Both the position numbers and the translations under genes were made by a program. The notes under the pieces were generated by a model. It was not told the origin of the DNA. It worked only from the letters and a program-made list of their open reading frames with translations, and did not search any database. 64,000 bases of DNA, taken from the NCBI GenBank assembly GCA_964549505.1, contig CAZJVD010000002.1:186001-250000 (forward strand), read 5' to 3'. Numbering within the stretch: the first letter of the stretch is position 1; each line of letters opens with the position of its first letter. Below, one piece after another: positions 35,425 to 41,951 of this stretch. The DNA comes from CAZJVD01 sp964549505. GTDB taxonomy: Bacteria; Bdellovibrionota; UBA1018; CAZJVD01.

Positions 35425-36105
35425 ATGCTCTCCAAGCTCAGGGAAGTGCTTTGGCAGACGATTTTCGGTCTCTTATTGGGTTTCCATCTGGGTAGTCCGG
35501 TCCGAGCTGCGCCCGCTCCGGTGGGTGTTGAAGACCTGGCTGGTAGTCTCGAAAAACTCGATCAGACATTTTCAAAGATAGGTTTTGCGGCTGCTTTTCA
35601 CACGGGCGATCGCGTCGCATTCGCTGCAAAGACCTGCTCGGGAAAGACGTCGTGTCACGACTATGAAAGCCTTGTCACTGTTGAGAATGTCACAGCGTCG
35701 GATGCTGTTCTTCGCACCGAACACGCTCTCAACACGCATCTCGAAACCGTCTCGAAGGGTGATTTCGATGCGGCTCACGGGAACCCTGTCCGTCTTTGGT
35801 TAAAATCTCTCGAACGTTCGCTCGCGTCGGCCCCACGCACACCCACCCGCGTACGTGTTTCGGAGATACGACCCGTTCGTTACGTGTTCCCTGATAAAAA
35901 GGAAATTCAAGCCGATACGATCACACTGACCGTGATCGTACCGATGCCCGACCTCAAAGACGTTACTGAAATTCAGAACGAGTTCACCGTTTCATCTCTG
36001 CTTCCGGGGCCAGCACATGTTCTTGAGGTTCGCACGAAGTCCTCAGGCGAAAACGGTCGTGTGGTCAGTCGGTCCGTCGTATCGTACGCACCGGCAACAC
36101 AATAA
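35425..36105 (+). CDS. Secreted protein of unknown function
   Basis: The protein has 226 residues, with AATGAGGACC before the ATG as ribosome site. An N-terminal hydrophobic segment (TIFGLLLGFHLGSPVRAAPAP) is a signal peptide. A Cys pair (KTCSGKTSCHDY) and alternating beta-like segments follow (RVAFAAKTC, YESLVTVENV, ADTITLTVIV), with a DLKDVTEIQNEF loop. No family is recognised. It is probably periplasmic, and lies between bioY (92 bp) and the M42 peptidase (39 bp). Confidence 0.6.
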   Translation: MLSKLREVLWQTIFGLLLGFHLGSPVRAAPAPVGVEDLAGSLEKLDQTFSKIGFAAAFHTGDRVAFAAKTCSGKTSCHDYESLVTVENVTASDAVLRTEHALNTHLETVSKGDFDAAHGNPVRLWLKSLERSLASAPRTPTRVRVSEIRPVRYVFPDKKEIQADTITLTVIVPMPDLKDVTEIQNEFTVSSLLPGPAHVLEVRTKSSGENGRVVSRSVVSYAPATQ

Positions 36106-36144
36106 ACCCTAGACAGTCCGCGATCGATCGACCTAAATCGAGGA

Positions 36145-37305
36145 ATGGACTCCGTTTTCCTTCGAGATCTGCTTTCCACTCCGACAGCTCCTTTTCGCGA
36201 AAAACTCGTACTTCAAAAACTTTCGGCTTACCTCCAAAAGAATCGGCTCCCATTCTTTGTCGATCCTATTGGTAACGTGGTAGTGGGCCCACCCGACGCT
36301 AAAACGTATCGGCGATGGATCTCCGAACATACCGAATACCCGCTTCCCATTTTCATCGCGCATACCGACCATCCCGGTTTTCACGGGGTCCGCGCTCGTT
36401 CGGATAAGATATTAGAGTTCGAATGGTTCGGCGGTGCCCCCACGCGTCTTCTCAAAGGGGCTCGTGTTTGGTTAGCCGACGACAAAGGTTACTGCGGAGC
36501 CGGACGCATCAAAACAGTTCGCCTGACTGCCTCGAAACGAACGATCGCGTCGGGTACGCTCGAGATTCTCAAGACACCGGATTCGCGACAGGTTTCAGAT
36601 CCGAAGCGCCTCTTTGGTGGTTTTGGTTTTCGCGCACCCGTTTTTGAGAGAGGCCGCTTGATTTACACGAAAGCAGCCGACGACCTCGTCGGAGCGTTCG
36701 CGATCGCGATGCTCGCGAAACGTTTTACGAGGCGCTCCGACCCGAAACGACGCTTTGTTGGGATTTTCACGCGGGCTGAAGAAGTCGGGTTCATTGGATG
36801 TATTGGGCATTTCAAGAGCGGATTTTTTCAGAAGGCTCGGCGGCCGATCGTAGCCGTTAGTTTAGAAACCTCTCGACAACTCCCTGGCGCACACATCGGA
36901 AAGGGTCCCGTTCTTCGACTCGGTGACCGCTTCGGTGTTTTTGATCCGCGCGCTCTTCACGCTTTTGAAACGCTCGCACGGGGAAAGAAGCTTTCGTTCC
37001 AAAAGCGCATCATGGATGGCGGAACGTGCGAAGCCACTGTCGCCACCGTATGGGGAATGCCGGCGATCGGCATTTCGGTTCCGCTCGGCAACTACCACAA
37101 CCAAAGTTTTGAAGGCGGTCCCGATTCGCGTGGCAATCTGGGTCCGGCGCCCGAGTTTGTGCATAAAGATGATATTCGGGGATTATTGGACTTAGCGCAG
37201 ATTCTTGTGACCGATTTCACGCGCCAACCGCTCGCAAACACGTGGAACGCTGAGCAGAAGCGCCTGGGAGCTCTCTATCAGACTTATGCACGTCGTTTTT
37301 TTTGA
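36145..37305 (+). CDS. M42-family aminopeptidase-like protein
   Basis: The protein has 386 residues with no signal peptide. M42 (glutamyl aminopeptidase/FrvX) metal ligands are visible in order: AHTDHPG (His and a nearby Asp), AADDLVGAFA (bridging Asp), TRAEEVGFIG (catalytic Glu pair), and SLETSRQLPGA; a further His lies in GNYHNQ. These enzymes are cytosolic dinuclear zinc or cobalt aminopeptidases forming dodecameric shells. The gene ends in a run of eight T before the palindrome and gap. Confidence 0.88.
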   Translation: MDSVFLRDLLSTPTAPFREKLVLQKLSAYLQKNRLPFFVDPIGNVVVGPPDAKTYRRWISEHTEYPLPIFIAHTDHPGFHGVRARSDKILEFEWFGGAPTRLLKGARVWLADDKGYCGAGRIKTVRLTASKRTIASGTLEILKTPDSRQVSDPKRLFGGFGFRAPVFERGRLIYTKAADDLVGAFAIAMLAKRFTRRSDPKRRFVGIFTRAEEVGFIGCIGHFKSGFFQKARRPIVAVSLETSRQLPGAHIGKGPVLRLGDRFGVFDPRALHAFETLARGKKLSFQKRIMDGGTCEATVATVWGMPAIGISVPLGNYHNQSFEGGPDSRGNLGPAPEFVHKDDIRGLLDLAQILVTDFTRQPLANTWNAEQKRLGALYQTYARRFF

Positions 37306-37312
37306 TTAGGAC

Positions 37313-37329
37313 CTATACCCGGGGTATAG
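37313..37329 (+). promoter_or_regulatory. 17-bp palindromic operator candidate upstream of gap
   Basis: CTATACCC-G-GGGTATAG at 37313-37329 is a perfect inverted repeat with one central base, ending 7 bp before the gap ATG at 37337. The ATACCC...GGGTAT pattern recalls operators of the CsoR/RcnR family, but those respond to metals or formaldehyde rather than glycolysis, so the regulator is unknown. It could block the ribosome site or the transcript of the gap-pgk-tpiA set. Confidence 0.6.
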
Positions 37330-37336
37330 ATTCTCT

Positions 37337-38347
37337 ATGTCCACACCCATTCAAATCGCAATCAATGGCTTCGGCCGGATTGGCCGAAAAATCGCGCGTC
37401 TTGCGCTTGGTAACGACCAGTTTCGCATCGTCGCCATCAATGATCTTGGTGACTTACAAACCATGGCGCATCTCCTCAAATACGACTCTACGCACGGGAC
37501 ACTTCCGTACGATGTGATCGTCGAGGGTGACTCGCTCGTCGTCGCGGGAAAGAAAATTCGTTTCACAAAGGAAAAAAATCCTGCGCAACTCCCTTGGAAA
37601 ACATTAGGCGCAAACATCGTTCACGAGTGCACCGGTATCTTCACCGACAAAGCGGGAGCAGGACAGCATCTTCAAGCGGGTGCCTCACGCGTGATCGTTT
37701 CCGCTCCATCCGCCGATGCTGACATCACCGTCTGCATGGGTGTCAACGAACGCGCTTACGAGCCGTCAAAGCACACCGTGATTTCAAACGCTTCGTGCAC
37801 AACGAACTGTCTCGCACCACTCGTGAAAGTTTTAGACGACGCGTTTGGCGTCGTGCGCGGAACGATGATGACAGTGCACTCGTACACCAACGATCAAAAT
37901 ATTTTGGATCTTCCTCATAAAGATTTACGGCGTGCGCGCGCGGCCGCGGTCTCGATGATCCCGACAACGACGGGCGCGGCAAAGGCCGTTGGACTCGTGC
38001 TTCCACATCTCAAAGGAAAGCTCGACGGACTTTCGATTCGTGTACCGACGCCAAATGTTTCCGTAGTGGACTTCACCGGCGAAGTAAGAAAGGCCTGCTC
38101 CAAAGAGGACATCAACACGGCTCTTGAGCAAGCCGCGAACGGCGCTCTCAGGGGAATTTTAGGCGTTTCGAAAGCTCCACTCGTCTCGTGCGACTTCAAC
38201 GGCAACACGTTGAGCTCGATTGCCGACCTCGCGCTCACAAGCGTGATGGAAAAGACGCTTGTGAAAGTCATCTCTTGGTACGACAACGAATCAGGCTTTT
38301 CACAACGCATGCTCGACCTCACGTCCTGGATTGCGACGCGGACGTAG
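37337..38347 (+). CDS. gap: Glyceraldehyde-3-phosphate dehydrogenase, type I
   Basis: The protein has 336 residues. It has the Rossmann loop INGFGRIGRKIAR, catalytic Cys in SNASCTTNCLAPLVK, the His-containing MTVHSYTNDQNILDLPHKD loop and the WYDNESGFSQRM signature near the end. It oxidises glyceraldehyde-3-phosphate with NAD+ and phosphate. It is the first gene of a gap-pgk-tpiA glycolytic set, with pgk 7 bp and tpiA 58 bp further on. A 17-bp palindrome lies just before its start. Confidence 0.97.
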   Translation: MSTPIQIAINGFGRIGRKIARLALGNDQFRIVAINDLGDLQTMAHLLKYDSTHGTLPYDVIVEGDSLVVAGKKIRFTKEKNPAQLPWKTLGANIVHECTGIFTDKAGAGQHLQAGASRVIVSAPSADADITVCMGVNERAYEPSKHTVISNASCTTNCLAPLVKVLDDAFGVVRGTMMTVHSYTNDQNILDLPHKDLRRARAAAVSMIPTTTGAAKAVGLVLPHLKGKLDGLSIRVPTPNVSVVDFTGEVRKACSKEDINTALEQAANGALRGILGVSKAPLVSCDFNGNTLSSIADLALTSVMEKTLVKVISWYDNESGFSQRMLDLTSWIATRT

Positions 38348-38354
38348 GCAGTCG

Positions 38355-39506
38355 ATGCGCATTCAAGAAATAAAAAACGTCCGCGATCTGAGCGTCAACG
38401 GACGCTCCGTTTTCTTACGTCTCGACTTCAACGTTCCACTTTCGAAAGACAAACCCTTCAAAGTCACCGACGACACGCGCATCACCGAAGCCCTGCCGAC
38501 GATACAATACCTGATTGAGAGCGGAGCAAAAATCGTCATCGCCTCGCATCTCGGGCGTCCGGACGGAGTGATGAAACCCGAGTATTCTCTCGAACCTGTT
38601 GCCCTACATTTAGCAAAACTTTTAGGACAAGAAGTGACGCTTGCCGAGCATCCTCAAACAGAGTCGGCATGGGATGGAATACGAATGATGATTCATTCGA
38701 TGAAAGCAGGGCAGCTCTTCATGCTCGAAAACCTGCGCTTTCACCCGGGCGAAGAAAAGAACGACGCCCATTTTTCGATGCTTCTTGCGGGCCTCTGTCA
38801 GGTTTACGTTACGGACGCATTCGGCACAGCACATCGCAAGCACGCGTCGACGTATGGTGTGTTCAAAGTAGCCACTGAGAGAGCTTGCGGATTATTGATT
38901 CAAAAGGAACTTCGCTATCTGGAACCACTGGTGGCGAGTCCCGCACAACCATTCCACCTTTTACTGGGTGGTGCAAAGGTCAGTGACAAGATCAGAACAG
39001 TCGAGTTCCTCATGAGTCAGACGAGCGCTATTCTTGTCGGAGGCGCTATGGCGTTTGCCTTTTGGAAGGCGCAAGGCAAGACCTTGCCAGCGGGCGCAAA
39101 GCTTCCAGCGGACGCAGATGTCTTCGCTGCCCAGGGTATTTTACGTCAGGCAGCCAAGCGTGATCTCCCTGTTCTGTTGCCCACCGATTTTGTTGAATCG
39201 TTTGATATCGGCCCCGACACCGTTCGTGTCTTCAGCCAGAAACTTCGGTCCGCTCGGACCGTCTTCTGGAATGGTCCGATGGGTTGGTTCGAAAAGCCGC
39301 CCTACGAAAAAGCCACGTTTGCGATTGCGCGTTCGCTCGCTGAACAAGAGGAGACGGTCAAGATCGTCGGCGGTGGCGACACGGTTTCAGCCGTGAAGTC
39401 CTCTGGGCTGGCTGACAAGTTTCAGCATCTGTCGACGGGCGGAGGAGCGGCGCTGGAGTATCTCGAGGGCAAAGGTTTGCCTGGCATTGAGGTCTTAAGA
39501 TCATGA
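38355..39506 (+). CDS. pgk: Phosphoglycerate kinase
   Basis: The protein has 383 residues. ATG 38355 is the start that gives the family's opening (RIQEIKNVRDLSVNGRSVFLRLDFNVPL). Present are the HLGRPDG substrate loop, ATP-site GGAKVSDK, the NGPMGWFEKPPYEKAT segment, and the end segment VGGGDTVSAVK with STGGGAALEYLEGK. It makes ATP from 1,3-bisphosphoglycerate. It is closely followed by tpiA. Confidence 0.97.
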   Translation: MRIQEIKNVRDLSVNGRSVFLRLDFNVPLSKDKPFKVTDDTRITEALPTIQYLIESGAKIVIASHLGRPDGVMKPEYSLEPVALHLAKLLGQEVTLAEHPQTESAWDGIRMMIHSMKAGQLFMLENLRFHPGEEKNDAHFSMLLAGLCQVYVTDAFGTAHRKHASTYGVFKVATERACGLLIQKELRYLEPLVASPAQPFHLLLGGAKVSDKIRTVEFLMSQTSAILVGGAMAFAFWKAQGKTLPAGAKLPADADVFAAQGILRQAAKRDLPVLLPTDFVESFDIGPDTVRVFSQKLRSARTVFWNGPMGWFEKPPYEKATFAIARSLAEQEETVKIVGGGDTVSAVKSSGLADKFQHLSTGGGAALEYLEGKGLPGIEVLRS

Positions 39507-39564
39507 GAGTCACGAGAGTCGCGCGGGAGACCGGAACGACCAACCCAATTGAGATTGTCTGAAC

Positions 39565-40362
39565 ATGAGCACAAAACCTCGAGGCGTTTTACTTGCCGGC
39601 AATTGGAAAATGAACCACGGACCGAAAGCTACCCAAGCTTTTTTCGAGGAGCTAGCCGGAGCCGGTGCTTTACCGAGCAGTGTGAGATATCTGATTTTTC
39701 CAAGTTTTACGTCACTCGCAGCTGCTTCGGATCATGCTGCAAAGGCTCGAACCATGCTCGATGCTTCGATCGCGATTGGCGCACAAAACGCTTCTTGGGA
39801 GAGGTCGGGCGCGTTCACGGGTGAAGTGAGCGGACCGATGCTTACGGAGCTTGGTCTACAAAATGTCCTCATTGGTCATTCGGAGCGTCGGCAGTTTTTC
39901 GGCGAAACACCGGCTTCCGCTGGGAAACGAACGCTGTCACTTTTGGAACAAGGATTTCGTGTCATGCTTTGCATTGGCGAAACGCGTGCGGAACGCGACA
40001 GCGGTAAAATGCTTGCGGTACTTACCGAACAAGTCGCGGGCGGGTTGCCCGCCGGAGTCGAAAAGTTTTTGAATGGAACCGTTGTGGTCGCATATGAGCC
40101 CGTGTGGGCGATCGGCACCGGAGTCAACGCAACTCCCGAGCAAGCCGAAGAGGCTCACCAAGCCGTCCGCAAACTGATTTGGGATCGTTTTGGAATGCAG
40201 AGTGCGGGCACGACACCGGTCCTCTACGGTGGAAGCGTGAAACCTGACAATGCGGCGACACTCATCGCAAAACCCAATATCGACGGATTCTTGGTCGGCG
40301 GGGCCAGCCTGAAGGCGGCCGATTTTCGCGCGTTGGCTCAGGCGTGCGGGAAACTCGCGTAA
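39565..40362 (+). CDS. tpiA: Triose-phosphate isomerase
   Basis: The protein has 265 residues. All catalytic positions are kept: Lys in GNWKMNHG, His in IGHSERRQ, the catalytic Glu in YEPVWAIGTG, and the phosphate loops (YGGSVKPDNAA, VGGASLKA). It interconverts dihydroxyacetone phosphate and glyceraldehyde-3-phosphate. It completes the gap-pgk-tpiA set; the 58-bp gap from pgk is non-coding. Confidence 0.97.
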   Translation: MSTKPRGVLLAGNWKMNHGPKATQAFFEELAGAGALPSSVRYLIFPSFTSLAAASDHAAKARTMLDASIAIGAQNASWERSGAFTGEVSGPMLTELGLQNVLIGHSERRQFFGETPASAGKRTLSLLEQGFRVMLCIGETRAERDSGKMLAVLTEQVAGGLPAGVEKFLNGTVVVAYEPVWAIGTGVNATPEQAEEAHQAVRKLIWDRFGMQSAGTTPVLYGGSVKPDNAATLIAKPNIDGFLVGGASLKAADFRALAQACGKLA

Positions 40363-40484
40363 CTCGTCATATCGTCCACGTACGCCACATAGTCCGCATG
40401 CGCATAGTTCGATCGGCAGTCTCGGATTCAAAACTGGCATCCAGCAGAAAACTATTGTAACGAGGCCATGGGAGAATCTGGTCT

Positions 40485-40994
40485 ATGAAAAGATTTACCT
40501 TTAGCTCTGTTGTCAGCTCGTTCGCCCAGGTGGGCTTGGCGTTTTCGGCCGTGGCTGGCTTAGGGTTTTCGGCCCTGGTGGGCTTGGCGTTTCCGGCCCT
40601 GGCCGGCGATCCTATGGATTGCTTCACGTCTTATCAAGAGCGATTAGCGGTGGTGACTAACTCGAGCGGAGCACCCGAGTATCGGTCCTTCGTCAACTGC
40701 GTGGCTACATATCCAACTACATCAAGACGCTTTGATCGGGTCATTGGTGTTACGGCGAATCCCGACGCAAACTGCTATCTTAAAGATGACTTGACGTGGT
40801 GCACGTTCGAAACAAAGCTCCCGGCCTTCACGCCAGTGTTGGTGACCGGAAAGTTTCGCGAACTTCTGTTTACAAAGGAAGTTAAGCTCTGGTTCGACAA
40901 GACCGTCTCGAGCACCGTCTTCGAAGTCCTTTACACCCTACCTGGGACGCAAGAATTGCGGGTCGGTTACACTTTCTCCAATAATCTGGAGTGA
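40485..40994 (+). CDS. Secreted protein with repeat-expanded signal peptide
   Basis: The protein has 169 residues. The N-terminal hydrophobic region is unusually long and repetitive: three copies of an eight-residue unit (GLAFSAVA, GLGFSALV, GLAFPALA) followed by a cleavage site at A-G. The mature part has five Cys residues at positions that could pair (PMDCF, NCVATY, NCYLKDD, WCTF), suggesting an oxidised periplasmic or extracellular fold, and a beta-rich ending (ELRVGYTFSNNLE). No family is recognised. The repeat at 40533-40604 encodes the unit. Confidence 0.6.
   Translation: MKRFTFSSVVSSFAQVGLAFSAVAGLGFSALVGLAFPALAGDPMDCFTSYQERLAVVTNSSGAPEYRSFVNCVATYPTTSRRFDRVIGVTANPDANCYLKDDLTWCTFETKLPAFTPVLVTGKFRELLFTKEVKLWFDKTVSSTVFEVLYTLPGTQELRVGYTFSNNLE
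40533..40604 (+). repeat. Three tandem 24-bp units coding for the signal-peptide core
   Basis: Units at 40533, 40557 and 40581 read GGCTTGGCGTTTTCGGCCGT..., GGCTTAGGGTTTTCGGCCCT... and GGCTTGGCGTTTCCGGCCCT..., differing at a few bases each. The 24-bp length keeps the frame, giving a hydrophobic core that could lengthen or shorten by slippage. Confidence 0.9.
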
Positions 40995-41136
40995 CTCAGG
41001 TCCGACGAGGGCCTGCAGACAGCGGCCACACTTACGGCGTTGGTGCTACCTCGCGACCAAGGTACCTGGAGCGGCGCGAGGCGGTACCCCTGCTCGCTGC
41101 TTTGCGTAACGCGCAGCAATTTTGCCAGACACTACT

Positions 41137-41285
41137 ATGTAAAAAACCACATACTCCGGCGAAAGGAACGTGGCGTTAACACGCTGATGCCATGTAAAAA
41201 AGCACATACTCCAGAACAAGCGCCGGAGCGTCATTGGGCGGTAACCATGTAAAAAAGCACATACTCCGGCACAAGCGCTTAGCGT
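41137..41285. repeat. Three direct repeats with 55-bp period
   Basis: ATGTAAAAAACCACATACTCC (41137), ATGTAAAAAAGCACATACTCC (41192) and the same again (41247). Each core contains ATGT...ACAT inverted ends. Beyond the 21-bp core the units diverge, but CAAGCGC and GCGTC/GCGTTA recur about 37 bp after each start, so the whole 55-bp unit seems to be repeated, not just the core. Confidence 0.85.
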
Positions 41286-41514
41286 CACCGTGCCTAAACA
41301 TGATGCATCGATTAAGCGTGACGGATCGTTACTTCCACCAGATGTGGTCAGCGCTGAGCGTTATCTGTGGCTGCCACGTCTCGCCTAGTCGTGTCTCGTC
41401 TTGTCTCGTCAAACGGGGCTAACAGGCTCGAAGCCTCCCTCTGCAAGGCCCAGCGTCTCATCACCCGCAATAAACCCGCAATAAACCCGTAAAACGCATA
41501 ATAGGCTCGACGCG

Positions 41515-41530
41515 TTACACCCAGGTGTAA
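41515..41530. other. 16-bp palindrome 45 bp past the secG stop
   Basis: TTACACC-CA-GGTGTAA is a perfect 7-bp stem with a 2-bp centre, followed by another small inverted repeat (GGTG-TCAT-CACC). It is downstream of secG (minus strand) without a T-run. It may be an operator-like site or a weak terminator hairpin. Confidence 0.4.
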
Positions 41531-41574
41531 GGTGTCATCACCCACCAATGAAGCTACGTGCTTAAATTAAATTA

Positions 41575-41910
41575 TTATTTTTTCGCAGGTGCTACCGGAG
41601 CCGGCGCCTCTGTCGGTGCCGCCGGAACGGACTCGGACTTCTCGACGGGCGCTGCCGGAGTATCTGAAAACACGCTTTTGCGTGCCGACTTATCGCGCAG
41701 CGTCAATGAGATGGACGTGCACATGAAGATCACCGCCATGATGGCCGTCGCGCGCGTAAAGAAGTTTGCGCCACCCGAGCTTCCAAACACGGTCTGACTC
41801 GATCCACCGAATGAAGCGGAGATCTCAGCACCCTTCCCCGACTGGATGAGGACGAGCAGCACTAAGAAGCAGCAGGTAATGACATGAACCGTGATCAGAA
41901 ATGTCGTCAT
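41575..41910 (-). CDS. secG: Preprotein translocase subunit SecG
   Basis: The protein has 111 residues with two transmembrane helices (FLITVHVITCCFLVLLVLIQ and ATAIMAVIFMCTSISL). The SecG loop sequence between them is typical: SGKGAEISASFGGSSQTVFGSSGGANFF. The C-terminal tail is a Pro/Ala/Glu-rich stretch (AAPVEKSESVPAAPTEAPAP). SecG aids the SecYE channel in protein export. It lies 41 bp downstream of fusA on the same strand. Confidence 0.95.
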   Translation of the reverse strand: MTTFLITVHVITCCFLVLLVLIQSGKGAEISASFGGSSQTVFGSSGGANFFTRATAIMAVIFMCTSISLTLRDKSARKSVFSDTPAAPVEKSESVPAAPTEAPAPVAPAKK

Positions 41911-41951
41911 AGCTTAGGGATTACTCCAGTTCGATCCAGCTGGCAAACCGC

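Larger units (their letters stand above)
40995..41574. other. Repeat-rich intergenic region between secreted-protein gene and secG
   Basis: These 580 bp have no supportable ORF. From left: a potential hairpin at about 41046-41080 (CCTCGCG...CGCGAGG), three period-55 repeats (41137-41285), short direct repeats in TCGTGTCTCGTCTTGTCTCGTC (about 41387), tandem CCCGCAATAAA units at 41464 and 41475, and a 16-bp palindrome at 41515-41530. No tRNA fold is visible. It may hold a structured non-coding RNA or be repetitive debris from an old insertion. Confidence 0.7.

Noticed and set aside
41137..41285. Possible CRISPR array (21-bp repeats with 34-bp spacers)
   Set aside because: Only three units, the supposed spacers still share sequence, and no cas genes are in the window; a 55-bp tandem repeat explains it better.
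41370..41560. A tRNA-like GGCTTCGAGCC segment near secG
   Set aside because: Stems for the acceptor, anticodon and D arms cannot be formed around it.
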